Assembly: GCA_020284085.1 (NCBI GenBank)
Contig: JACEVL010000202.1
Coordinates: 699,501 to 763,500 of the forward strand
Direction of reading: 5' to 3'
DNA: 64,000 nucleotides
Origin: Aporrectodea caliginosa
Lineage: Eukaryota; Annelida; Clitellata; Crassiclitellata; Lumbricidae
Shown: positions 35,640 through 47,639 of the stretch, piece after piece
Numbering within the stretch: the first letter of the stretch is position 1
Layout: each line of letters starts with the position of its first letter
Notes under the pieces: model-generated
Told to the model about the DNA's origin: nothing
Database searches by the model: none
What the model saw: only the letters and a program-made list of their open reading frames with translations
Translations under genes and position numbers: made by a program

Positions 35640-38595
35640 GATTTGTTACCTGATGCATGTATGCTGTAAAAGAGGAACTGGTTCATCCAACTATTAGTCG
35701 TTGAAAGCCAGGATTGTTGATAAAGCAGTACTTGTAGGGACTTCTTTGCAAAGTAATGATAGGTTTCCTTTGAAAAATGAAAATTGCAATGTTCACTAAT
35801 TACTGGATACAAAGTTATACTAACAATTGCTTTTCATGTGCAAGGCACAACGCAGAAGGCATTGATATTTCAAGTGCAGTTTAGATCATATAGGCCTGTT
35901 GAGATTGTGAGAGACTAAAGAACAGATAGTTTTGCAGAAGCCTTTTATGAAATGATTTGAGGATACATGTAGCCTGTAGGGTCCTAGGTGATTGTTGTTG
36001 AAATCAAAACCAGAGAAAGCCGTTGTCGGCTATTACAAGAAATCCGAGAAACGCTGCAAGAGTTCCAGAATTGGTTACCAAATCCTCTTAAATAGTTATG
36101 TTGAATTTTAGGTATCGTATTGATAAATATATACGGCGCCTCTTGCAGAATAACTCTTCAGAGGCAATATATAGTTATACTCAGAGCTTCTCATTTGAAA
36201 ATAGAAGGCGATCTGAAAATCGATCGCGCTGGATTGCATAGGCGATCGGTGCGCGATCGACCTCGAGAGCTTTTGTGTAGGCAGCGTATTTTGTGTATCG
36301 TATTCGTGTAGCTGCATATTATATAGTACATATAGCTGCATATTGTATAGTACTAATCTTGTAGCCTAGTAGGCCTATCTCAGTTCAGCTCCGTTATTAT
36401 TACTATTGATAGTATTATTAATTAGTTTTCAAATAGTCTAGCGCCCCTTCAAGGTGATCGACTCAGAAGCGCTCCTATTCCAGCCATGGTTAAACCGTTA
36501 AATAAGACAGTCGTTAAGTTATTAAAGAAAAATGGTGTGACCGTGTGAACTCTATTAACTAGGCGGAGCGCAACAGTGAGCACATTCCAGTCCTAGGACC
36601 AGCAACCGAAAACGAGCGCCGTTGCTAAACTGTACATTATTATTCCACTTCGGCACCGTCGCCGCCATTGTTGCTCTCAATAATTTCCGAAATTAGTGGC
36701 GTTACGAACTTACAAATGGCGTTACGCGGGAGGTATCCACCGTGTTGTTATGGGCTTATGGCCAATCATATATTGCACGAAATTGGAGCGATCACTCAGC
36801 AGTCATTAGGTCACGAAACGCTGCGTTCCGAACGCATTCCCCCCCGCCGCAAGTAAGCAAAAATTAAGTAATGTAAATTAGGTAAATAAAATCATGGTTC
36901 CAGTTTCCTCTTGTAGTAAATCGATCGCGCTCGATTTGCGCGATCGATTTATCGATCTACCAGACCCTTGCTAGGCGATCGACCAAGGAGATCGATCGAT
37001 CGATCGCCTCAAATGAGAAGCCCTGGTTATACTGTGTTTGAGGAAGACTTCATACATTTGCTTTAAAGTTGATAGTTTTAAGCAGGTGAATTTTCTAACT
37101 TTATTGTAAAACGTGTTTGGTATTTTTGAGCCACATGTTACAGTAATGACGTGAAATTGGTGAATGAAATGGGGAGATATTATTTCTGTCTGGGTTAAGC
37201 TCTGTTCTGGGGAGATTATATCGAGACACCGGTTCAAGTGCCCAACATTTATTATGAACTTTTTACTTTAGTTTCTTATTTTGTTCTGCTGTATTTGCTT
37301 CAGCAGTACTGTTGTCCATTATCATAGTTGTTCTTGTCAATGGATTGCCCTACTGTATAAATAATTATATTGGTGGGGCAGAAGACACATCAAATGCGAT
37401 ATATCACTATACATAGTAATAGAATGTATTTCCCTATTCTGAGGCTAATATCTAGAGCTTTCTCCCTCGAGTAGGCTACTATTAAACGGAAGGGCTGAGA
37501 GATAATTAGATGGAGGGCAGAGCATATACTAATGCGCCAATAAGGCTATAAAATTATAAGGGAAAACAAGTGCGCATTCACGCATATTTTGTGGCGCCAG
37601 TTTTGAATTGAGAAACGGGGAAATTCACGTTTCATGAACTGGGCCGCGTTTAAGCGGAAAATACTAAATGCGTATTATATTCCCGGCTAACGTCAGCACA
37701 AACAAATTAAGATTCTAACATTCCAGCTGTACGTTCATATAGGCTACACTGACTCGTCAAATTACAGGATGTATTATTGTTCAAGCATAGGCCCTATGCC
37801 GGTGTCTGAGGCCTGCAACATGGCTCGTCTAGAGCTTTTTGTGTATCCTGGTTTAGGTGTAGTCTGACGGTGTGCTTAGTAGGTCTAAGCATACGTCTAG
37901 TAGCCTAGTACACGTATGAGTAACCTGCGCGAATACTGAGCGAACAACAACTGGGGAAAACGTTAGATCATGATTATCTAAAATGTGATGTTACAAGGTG
38001 ACTTCGCTGGTTTTACCGGTGTATTGTTTGGTCTTGAAATAGGGGTCGATCACTCGATCATTGTCATCACATTTAGAAGCAAGACAAGAAGACCTAACAC
38101 TTACTCTGCGACGGACCGTAACCGCGCCATAAGCTCGTGACAACTGCGTGCGAAATAGGGGGAAGTTGTTAAGAAGGGAGCAATTACGAATACCCACTCG
38201 AGCGAAAGCAGGTAGCTGTATTTACCCGCTTTCAACTTTACTCTGTCGCAGAGCGCTAGCGGCGAATCGGAAAAATCGAGACCAGGGCGGTTTTTAAATC
38301 TATAGGGCCTACAGGAGTAAGCCTATCTTAGGTGGAGATCTAAGAGTCAGATCTACCAGATTTCTCAACAGGCTTCGTGTTTCTACAGGCCCCGTCGCTT
38401 AAAAATTTGCCGTAACACGTTACTTTTAAGAGCGATTTAAAGAAAAAAGCGACGAGGACTTCCAAAACTCAGCCAAACAATTTGAATTGAGTTTGTTGAG
38501 TCGAAGAGCATCAGTATAAAGGAACTAGGCCTATAGGAACTACGAAAGACGATCTAGTTACGTAGTCGTGTATACGTAGCCTACCTCGATATTTC
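35640..38595. other. Region between RPL13A and the Ig gene
   Basis: No coding exon is supported. It contains the hAT-type element 36182-37025 and otherwise single-copy-looking sequence. The last 400 bp before the Ig gene start are somewhat richer in CG (for example GTCGCAGAGCGCTAGCGGCG) and are its likely promoter; I see no TATA box. Confidence 0.5.
36182..37025. mobile_element. hAT-type MITE rich in CGATCG, with a SINE tail inside
   Basis: The 8-bp target duplication GTTATACT is at 36174-36181 and 37026-37033. The ends are CAGAGCTTCTCATTTGA and, inverted, CAGGGCTTCTCATTTGA. Both subterminal parts are packed with GATCGATCG. A SINE-type tail (GCGCCCCTTCAAGGTGATC, about 36442) is nested inside. 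No transposase frame is present. Confidence 0.88.
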
Positions 38596-39164
38596 ATGAA
38601 TCGAAAAATGTTCCGTTGTTTATTGCTGGTTGCGATATGTGGATGCATCGGATCAGCGGCTTCTGGTAAGTCTTCTTTGCTGTTCATTGGGAAATATTGT
38701 AAGTTAAAAGGGTACGATTAAGCCAGCCAGATCACCACCATCGTCTGCCTCAAGTCCGTCATCTGTCACCCATCATGCTTTAGGCCTACATTCCGAATTA
38801 AAGTCACATTAACCTTCCAGAATTTCTACCGTGGTCGATCCACTCCAAACTGCCTTCCAAACTCTCTCGTCCTGAACGAAATCTGCTTCCTTCTCTCCCC
38901 CTCATCTTCTGTCAACCGGACGTGGATCTTCATTTGGTATAGTTCTGGTGTGAATTATAGGAGGGGAGAAGCGCCCTAGCTATCTTAAGTGCCGCTCAAT
39001 GATCACAAGTCACTGAAGACTATAGCAAATGAAGCTACATAATTACGGTAATTCCAATAGGCCTCCTATTCGAGCCTATTTAATTTTTCTGCATGTATGT
39101 TATAAATATACTGAAGTAAATAATGAATATACTGAAGTAGGCTAAATAGTATGTGGCTGAAACG

Positions 39165-39203
<39 letters not shown>

Positions 39204-41292
39204 TGTGTCATCAATACGCCACATGAATCCCTCTTTGACCCCATTTCAAATAATACGGGAACCGGTCCTGACTGATTTTATCAAGTTTTATTGACCAGTT
39301 TACTCCAGAGGGGTCATCATCAAAAGTCCCAATGATTCAGAAAATGGCAAATCATGGCTCAGGTGAGGGCAACTCTTCCACAGCGCAGACGCAAGATGAA
39401 AACATGGAATTAATTTGTGGGGTTTGAGAGTAACGATTATTATAACGAGTGGGGCAGAACCAGGATTTAAAGCGGGAAAATATTAAGTGATCCATAAATA
39501 ACGCTGAAAAAGATCTTGCTCCCTAATTCTACAAGTTCTCTGTTCTTCCACCAATCGCTTCTTTCATCAAAGCCACAATGCTTCTCGTAGGCCCATGGGC
39601 GTATTTAGGGAGGTTACGGGTTCAAACCCCACAAATTAATTCCAGACATTTTTTCAATGCAATCATATGCGAGATACAAAAAAATGAACTTTTTAGACCA
39701 TTTCCAATGGAAACTCCCCAAAAACTTGAAACCCCTTCGAAATTTCTTAGGGAGGTTACGGGTTCAAGCCCCGCAAATTAATTCCAGACATTTGTTCAAT
39801 GCAATCATATGTGAGATACAAAAAAATGAACTTTTTAGACCATTTCCAATGGAAACTCCCCAAAAACTTGAAACCCCTTCGTAGGCCCCATAAAGACTTG
39901 CTTTGTGTGAATATGAGAGAGACTCCGTCCTTCGTGCTCTGCAGGTGTTCTTGTCATTGAATCCTTTCCGCGTCGGCCGCAGGCAATGGATCACGTGATC
40001 CTAAGATGTCACGCGTCACCGACGAGGGTCTACTTCCGGTTGAGCTGCCAGTTTGAATGGGACTGGACACCGATGGAACCGCTGCCATCTGCCGACAGCG
40101 AGAACGAACAACTGGTAAGGACAATAATATAACAATACGTCGTCATTCTTCTGTACAACACGGTGGTGGTGAACACTGGAGGTGGTGGACGAGGTGGTGG
40201 ACACTGGAGAGGTGGTGGTCGTGGTGCCACGGTGGTGGTGGTCTGGTGGACACTGGTGTGGTGGTGGTGGTGAAGGTGGTGGTGGACATTGGTGGTGGTG
40301 GTGGTGGTGGTGGAGGAGGAGGTGGTGGTGGTGGTGGAGGAGGAAGTGGTGGTGGTGGTGGATGAAGTGGATGAGGTGGGGGTGGTGGATGAGGAGGAGG
40401 TGGTGATGGTGGTGATGATGGTGGTCAGAGGCGTTTTAAGGTCGTCGTAGGTCCTGTAGGCACTGGTGCATTCGTATACATCCAAACTGCCAGCTCTGCA
40501 TTAAAGCTAAACGCATAATCATCGCATTCACATTAATTTTATTGACGTCATGTTTAGGCTAATCATGATTCATGAACACACCCAGTTTTGATAACTTAAC
40601 TGTAATTAAGTTAATGTCTTAAAGTTAAACTGTTTCAGTACAATTACAAAATTATTAAATTAGAATTTGAAATTTCTTGTTTTCATTTTCGTGTGAAATT
40701 CAATTATGAAACTTATTTTTCAATATCTCATTTCAGACTTGTGTAGGCCCCTGAAAGGTTCGTAGGTCCTAGGCACAGTGCCTACTGTGCTAATGGATAA
40801 TACGTACGGGCCAGGTGGTGGTTGTGGTGGAGGTGGTGTTGGAGGTGGTGTTGCCTATGTCAGTAGACATTGACACATAATTATGATCTTTTGAAGTCAG
40901 CTTTAACTGTCGCAAAGCGTAAACCTACAGCATAGCATGTTAGGCTACTTAATTGTTGTGCTTTGCGGTTTTAGGTAAATTAGCAAGGCCTACAACTCGT
41001 CTGAAGGCAGTATTAAATAGACCTATAGGCCTATTATACCCAACCGTTGGATGCTTAATTCTGGTTGAATTGAGCCAGATAAGACAATAGGCCTAATGAC
41101 CAGAAGAGGCACAAAGACTGGATAAAAAGTGTAACAGTGTGTACAGATCACTTAATAGAGAGGCAATTTCGTCCGTCGGCCACACAAATCGCATCCTGCT
41201 CAACTGTTCTGGCTTATATTTAGAACGGATCTCGGATGTTTGTTTCATCGTGTTAAACATGCATGATGGAATTATCCATCTGGCTTTACGTG

Positions 41293-41364
<72 letters not shown>

Positions 41365-44300
41365 TATATATCATTATGAAGCCTCCTTCCTGTCTGACAC
41401 ATGGACTCAAAATTTTGTTTTATAAATTGAAGTTATATATGTTCCATGCATAAAAGCCTCTATTGTGACTATTTTAAATAATTTTGTAGGCTACTTCACA
41501 TGTACATATGCATTATACTTAGCCTATTTATCTTGTTTGTCCTTCCGGCTGTCTGCCTAGTGTATGTCTGAAAGGGTTACATTAAATCCATCTATACATA
41601 ATTATAATATCCCTACCATGCAATTCGTTATTTAAAATATATTGAATTACATGACAATTGACAGAATAAGCTGAATTTAATGGTAGGCCTACTTCTGATC
41701 GGTATACCGTATAATATCATAGGCACAATTAAGTGTATCTGGAATATCCCATCATTGGGAAGGGTTTAGGGTAGATGTAACACTCTGGCACGAAGAGCAC
41801 AAGATCAGCATGGACGCGGGATCGATTCCCGCCACACTTCCAAAGGTGGACTTAGCCTTTCATTCACAAGATGGCGTTGGTAAAATGAGCAGGGCATATG
41901 GGCGCCTTGCATGGCAGCCATAAGTTAAATTCGACTCCTGTAATAACTTATGGTCATCCGTTCATACTATGACTTGTAATCATACTGCGATGTATCAGTT
42001 TGAAATAATAAACAAAGATGACTAATTGACGATTCAGCTAATTAGGCTACAGTCAGTGCCGGATTAACGCATAAGCAAAATAAGCCATGGCTTAGGGCCC
42101 CGGAGGTTTTGGGGGCCCCAAAATCTGGAGAAATTAAATCAAATTGTTGTAGCAAATTCCTAATTTTGGTATAATTTTAAATAATTCAGCGTTACCATGA
42201 AACATTTTTTAGCGCCAGCAAATTTTTGTTACTAGGCTACTTACTTACTGAATACTGACCACTGTTGCAGTCTCACATTCACAGTCTGCATAGGCGCCCA
42301 TAGCGACCGACGGCATACGTCAAAGGCTCAAAGCCGAAACTCTAGTATACCCATCGACATAATTATATTGAGTCTATCCCACTCTGTGTCGACCATATTG
42401 ACGTTGATTGACACTTTTTTGACATGGTGATCTGGCGGCGGACGCAATAGGGTAAAAATTCTGAAATTACTTAATTTTGAATAGCGGAACATATTAACAT
42501 TATGATATTTGAACGGTCAGTGACATTTATAAATAATGAAGCGGTCATATCAGGTGTGGATATGAAAAAAGAAAGAAAAAACAACTTCTAAAAGAAAAAG
42601 AAGGACATGATGGACGTCTCTATAGACTACATGGTTTTTTCAAGCCCTGCCTATAAGCTGCCTTTGCGAGCACCAAACAGCGCAATAAGTGCATTGAGTG
42701 CAACCGAAACCACTGCTACTGCTAGTGATGACTTAGATTTGGGACGACTCCCTGACGTTGAATATAGGAGAATGAACTCAAAAAAATGTTTCTAAGAAGA
42801 CAAATTAGGCCTAATGATGGACAAGGTGAAGACGCAGATTTGAGCCCAAGGGATCAATTTCGCATTTAGACATTTAATGCCTATAACTGACGTTCTGTCA
42901 ACGAACTTGCAAAAAGAGCCATAGTGTACACAAATATCGCAGATAAGTTTTCGTTTCTCATTTATTTGGAGTTACCAGGTAGGCCTACCAAATGAAACAC
43001 GCAATGAGCAGGCTCAACGTTTAATTGAATCATATCCAGAGGATTTTGACACTACCTTCGTAAATGAACTTGACCAATTCCATTGTTATGTCAAGAGGCG
43101 CAAAACAAATATCAAAAGCGTGGTTAACACCGTGCAGCAGGTTTACCCCAAGCAAGAGACCCCACCATAAAGACTTATATGATGTTATTTTCGAAGACGG
43201 TCTTCAATTTGTTTTCCTAAATGTTGAAATAGCAGTACGTATATATTTTTTGAGTTTGATGGTCACAAACTGTTCAGGAGTGCGATCCTTTTCTCAGCTA
43301 AAACGAATAAAAAATGATTTAAGATCTACCATGCTCCAGAAAAAGCTAAGTTCACTTAGCCTGATGTGCATCGCATCAGATGTCCTTCGGCAAAATGCAG
43401 TTTGATGATATTGTTGAAGAATTTGCCAGGCAGAAATCAAGGAAGATGTTTTTTTAAAGTTTTTGTTTGATAATTGTAATTGTTCTCATTTCACAAAGAA
43501 ATTACTCTATTAGCTCGTAAATTATTCTATTCAATATCATATACGTTTAGAACTTTGTGTTCAGATAGGCTACACGTAATATGGCAACTAACTTTGCTTT
43601 GGGGTTAGGGCCCCCGGATGTCTCTTGGCTTAGGGCCCCCGGAAGTCTTAATCCGGCCCTGGCTACAGTACATATATTGGTTTATATGACAACATTCACT
43701 GCAGCCCATCTAATAATTGGCGTTTGATTCATGTAAGCTTACGCCTAATAATTATCCATCTCCGTGTTGAATTTAGTTCTATAGGCCTAGTGTTACTATA
43801 GGCCTACAGGTCTACACAAGGTAAACGCATTGGTTGACCTGACAACTTACTTTTCATTTTATGGGGCGGTGTTTCATGCTGTCCGCAGTGGCGTTCTGGC
43901 CATTGTCCCATTAATTCAGGGCACATGGGCCCCTCTTGTTTCAGCGCGAATGGCCAGCAGGGCAGAATGGAATTATATTTAGTATACTATACTTCAGTGC
44001 ACAAATATTGTAAATAATATATGCGAAACTGTTACCACATCAGAACTTTACAAGTTACTATGCACTTTCGCAGGAGGAATAGGCCTACAATGATAGGCCT
44101 ACATACTATAGGGCCCTATTGTAGGGCCTATCGATGCTGTTAAAGTAAGGAAGATCTCGAGATCGTATCCTTACACTGCAGTGTAAAGATTATGTACGGT
44201 TTTTATTTTTTTTTAAATATCTGCTACCACCTTTTAAAGTAAACATATGTCGGTCCCACTGTATAGGCCGACCATTGTTCATGCAAGTTTAAATTGATGC

Positions 44301-44803
44301 TAATTAGTTTGTTTAAATTCACAGCCCCTTAGAGCCGAATAGGAAATAATTTGTATCAAAAAGCAACAGCGCATCAAATAACGCTTAAAATGATAACAGC
44401 AACGTTTGGGTCCGTAATATTAGGCCTACTATTGTTGATGTAATTTGTTATATGCAAGATATGCCTAAAATAAATAAATTTGTCAAGTGCTGCATTGTAT
44501 GGGTCAGGTTTGGCCTTGGGACCCTTGTATGATTGAAATGGCAAGACCCCAATATGGTCCCAGACCGACTCTGGCTGCCACGTATTGTGTTGCAATACCT
44601 TATACAGTCATATAGGTCTAATTATCCTAATTGCATGTGTAGGCCCAATTATAGGATCATTATTTTTGAAAAAGCTCTTATTAATGCGTAGGCCTTTCAT
44701 AAGAGCCAATTGTATTAGCCTATTCATATCATGGTCATCATTATTATCTTCAGCGACCCAAAACTATCATAATTTATTTTGTCTCCGTATACCATCCAAT
44801 GCC

Positions 44804-44857
<54 letters not shown>

Positions 44858-44946
44858 TTTTTTTTTTTTTTTTTTGTTTCGTGTGCAACATATTAAGAAC
44901 ATTAGGAACATTAGGCCTGTAGTTTGTACGAATACACGTCTACATA

Positions 44947-45000
<54 letters not shown>

Positions 45001-45041
45001 CATCATCATCATCATCATCATCGTCGTCGTCGTCGTCGTCC

Positions 45042-45092
<51 letters not shown>

Positions 45093-45775
45093 ACAACAAC
45101 AACAACAATGTCATCGTCGTTAATTCAACACCATTAGCCTACATAACCTTCATCAACACCATAACATAACACTTCTTCATTATTAGTAACAGAATGGGGA
45201 GTAACAGAGTGGGGAGGGGGAAACGGTGACAGCCTGGAATCATTTGTGTATGAAGACACTTGTCTTGTAGGCCTATACTATAGGCGTTATTCTCAGTAAG
45301 TATACATATTATATACATATAATATATACACATATTATATAGGCCTGCCGCCTACATACATATATTATATACATATTATAATTATGTATTATATGTAAAC
45401 CATGACCCCGAATTAATGCTCTCAAAACGTGTGCATTGCAGGCGTTGCCAGCTGCAGTGACTCCCTGGTGGAAAGTCTCGAACCAAGACGTCTCGGAAAG
45501 CGGAAGCGTGATTGTGATCGACGAATTGGAACCTGAACACCAGGGGCGCTACGTATGTCGACTGTCGTGCGTCGGACGAAAGACAGAAAGCGTCGCTTTG
45601 ACGCTGGAAATCGGAGAGGATTCCGGTTAGAGTCTCTCTCCACCTTAATACTCCGTCATCTCCGCCATCGATTACGTGTTCATTCATACAGTTATACAGC
45701 ACCATCATTTTAAGACTTTGGGTCAGTGGATGGTGCCGTTGATCGAAAATCCTTGGGGGGGGGTGGAAGAGGCCA

Positions 45776-45827
<52 letters not shown>

Positions 45828-46490
45828 TGGCGAAAATCTGTACATAACTCTGGGGACAGATTTTTTCGGGGGCCGGATTTTTGCATATTTGGGTTCAGAT
45901 ATAGGCCCAGTGAAAACTTTGGGGGACAGTCCCCTCTGTACCCATGATTTACGCCACTGTATATATATATATATATATATAAGTTCCACGAGGCAGCGGT
46001 TGACGTACACAAATTCGTTTCTAATAATCTTTTATTGAAAATCTTTCTTTCAGGTCAGCTCATCAACGAACAGAACTCTAAGATCGCCTACTTAGCGACT
46101 GGCTCCATTTTCGGCATAGTCATCCTGGCCACCGTCGTCCGATTCTTCTGCGTCAACGTCCGCGAGTGTCGTTGGCTTGTAAAAGACAACACCTCAAATA
46201 ACATCAGCAACATTACCCGTCTGCGAAACCAGTTGGCATCGCGTCAACCGTACGGTTTCTCGTCGATAGAGACCGTTTGGCTGAAGCCGTCATCAGATCG
46301 GCGGCCTACGATCCTCGATAGAAACTTCTGGCTACCCCCGTACGAGGCCGCCATGAAATATCCGCGCCTCGACCGTCCTCCCACAGAGGCCCCAGCAAAC
46401 GCCGTCGGTAGACCGCCGACGTATGAAGAAGCCTTGGAGGCTCTCGTCCAAGAACCTAGAAACAACAGTGACAGAATCCAAACGGTGTAG
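38596..46490 (+). CDS. Single-pass Ig-domain membrane protein with PPxY tail, family not recognised
   Basis: Four exons: 38596-38665, 39945-40114, 45442-45625 and 46054-46490. Phases match throughout, giving 286 residues. Exon 1 is a signal peptide (hydrophobic CLLLVAICGCIGSAAS). Exons 2-3 encode one Ig domain: Cys45 (VILRC), Trp62 or 64 (FEWDW) and DELEPEHQGRYVC with Cys120. Two extra cysteines (Cys58 and Cys124) may form a second disulfide. Exon 4 encodes a helix at about residues 152-172, then a 110-residue tail with LPPY (235-238) and PPTY followed by EEALEAL (262-271). PPxY motifs bind WW domains such as those of NEDD4-family ubiquitin ligases; that partner is inferred. Intron 3 spans 5.3 kb of repeats, and an extra phase-0 exon there cannot be ruled out. 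An in-frame ATG at codon 5 is an alternative start. Confidence 0.85.
39169..39202. repeat. (TA)n microsatellite
   Basis: An uninterrupted TA run in intron 1 of the Ig gene. Confidence 0.95.
39605..39888. repeat. Two tandem copies of a 142-bp unit
   Basis: 39605-39746 and 39747-39888 are nearly identical. Each begins TTAGGGAGGTTACGGG and contains CCATTTCCAATGGAAACTCC and GAAACCCCTTCG. The left flank ATGGGCGTATTTA also occurs at 21427, so a MITE family has been duplicated internally. It ends just before exon 2 of the Ig gene. Confidence 0.9.
40160..40420. repeat. (GGT)n-rich tract after the exon-2 donor of the Ig gene
   Basis: About 260 bp of GGTGGT, GGAGG and GGTGGA repeats on the plus strand, starting 45 nt past the exon-2 splice donor. 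The reading frames over it (poly-Gly, poly-Trp, poly-Thr) are artefacts. Many G runs are closely spaced. Confidence 0.93.
41297..41360. repeat. (TA)n-(CA)n compound microsatellite
   Basis: About 35 bp of TA then about 29 bp of CA, in Ig-gene intron 2. Confidence 0.95.
41761..42020 (+). mobile_element. tRNA-derived SINE, family A
   Basis: It begins AGGGTTTAGGGTAGATGTAAC (A-box-like) with B box GCGGGATCGATTCCCGC. The body includes TGGCACGAAGA, GGGCGCCTTGCATGGCA and ACTATGACTTGTAATCATAC, and the end is AATAAACAAAGATGA. It matches 53532-53820 along nearly its full length. Confidence 0.85.
42054..43661 (+). mobile_element. hAT transposon with decayed transposase
   Basis: The 8-bp duplication GCTACAGT is at 42046-42053 and 43662-43669. 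The ends are CAGTGCCGGATTAA and, inverted, CAGGGCCGGATTAA, 13 of 14 matching. A frame around 43190-43400 reads FLNVEIAVRIYFLSLMVTN, FSQLKRIKNDLRSTM and LSLMCIASDVLR, the C-terminal dimerisation region of hAT transposases. The catalytic part is missing or scrambled and stops are present, so it cannot move by itself. Confidence 0.9.
44806..45110. repeat. Compound trinucleotide microsatellites
   Basis: (ATT)n at 44806-44855 runs into about 20 T. A second (ATT)n at 44946-44998 changes to (CAT)n, (CGT)n, (CAT)n and (CAA)n up to about 45108. The long homopeptide frames here are artefacts. Confidence 0.95.
45778..45981. mobile_element. Small MITE between two (TA)n runs
   Basis: A central piece of about 135 bp begins CAGTGGCGAAAATCTG and ends GATTTACGCCACTG, bounded by TA on both sides (TA runs 45778-45824 and 45958-45981). 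CAGTGGCG ends also occur at about 57229. It is inserted in, or has seeded, a TA microsatellite in Ig-gene intron 3. Confidence 0.7.
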
Positions 46491-47032
46491 TTCACAGAAG
46501 TATCGTTTTCGCAGATAAGTCATCATGCGGGGATATGAGTGGTGATATGAAGAATTGAATAATAACTTTTGATTTAATATTCTAAAATCCTTGGTGGAAT
46601 TATGGAATTTTGAAATAGCCTTTTGGAAATTTTCACAACGAAATTCTTAAATTTAACGAGTAGCCTACTAAGTGCTCATTTAGCATTAACAAGCAGCTTC
46701 TAAGAGTATTTATTCAAGATTTAGGCTATTGATTAACGGAAAAACATTTCTCATAAAAGTTTCTGGTAAAGTTTTGAAAGACCTTGTTTTGAGTTTCCCA
46801 ATGAAATTCGGAAATTCGAACAAGCTGCAAGACAACGGAATCCTGATCTTTGATGCCGTATCAGAATTTTGGTTTGCCGTTAATGACAATTTCGAGGTGA
46901 ATGAACACTGAAGAATTACAATGCATTATTGAACATCCTGCAGTCACTATAACTACCGTGTAGCCTACATGACCTAATCCAAGCTCAACTGGATTCAGAT
47001 ATAGCGTAGCTCTCAATCAGAGGAAATGATCG

Positions 47033-47160
47033 ACAATGACGTCACTGGAACAATGCGACAATGACGTAACTAGAACTTGACGTCACTGGAACAATGCGAC
47101 AATGACGTAACTAGAACTTGACGTCACTGGAACAATGCGACAAAGACGTAACTAGAACTT
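47033..47160. repeat. 41-bp minisatellite carrying CRE sites
   Basis: Three units of 41 bp, each with the palindrome TGACGTCA (47037, 47078, 47119). Each also has a half-related TGACGTAA, except that the last unit reads AGACGTAA. It lies about 550 bp downstream of the Ig-gene stop codon. Confidence 0.9.
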
Positions 47161-47639
47161 AGCATGGAAACATGAATAGTTTTCATACGAATTTTTAGCC
47201 GTAAGCATACGGCGGCTTGATTTACTTGGGGGGGGGTCTTCAGCTCTGTTTCGGGCTTAACCCCCTAAGCCCAATGCTAGTTACGAAAGATCGAAAGTTT
47301 TGCTTTTACTAACACCATGACCAAAGAAGCAAGATTCGACTCTGGTACAAACTGTATAGTTGGAATTAAAGAATTGCATAATTTAATTTATTTAGAATTG
47401 GAAAGAAAAACTATCACTTAACCTGTTTAGAGTTTGACACAAAGACTGCTCATTTAACATAACAAGAAGCTTCTAAACATGACTAAACGAGCAGGTATTG
47501 TCAGAGTTCTGTTGTTATATGTTGCTTGCTGTTTCTGCTTCAATGTTCAGATAATAAAACACATGTAAGCATTAAATTAGATTATTCACTGGATGAGGAA
47601 AGCCTGGTCTGACTAAGGCTACCTCCTAAGCGATGGGGT

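Noticed and set aside
36668..36856. 62-codon plus-strand frame
   Set aside because: It lies within a hAT-type MITE and shows no domain.
40030..40485. Long Thr- and His-rich minus-strand frame and Gly/Trp-rich plus-strand frames
   Set aside because: They are translations of the (GGT)n tract and partly overlap a real exon on the plus strand; there is no non-repetitive coding sequence.
42607..42795. 62-codon frame as a separate gene
   Set aside because: It is inside the hAT element 42054-43661 and probably represents a scrap of its transposase or filler DNA.
44585..45114. Frames of poly-Ile, poly-Leu, poly-Met and poly-Asn
   Set aside because: They are produced by trinucleotide microsatellites.
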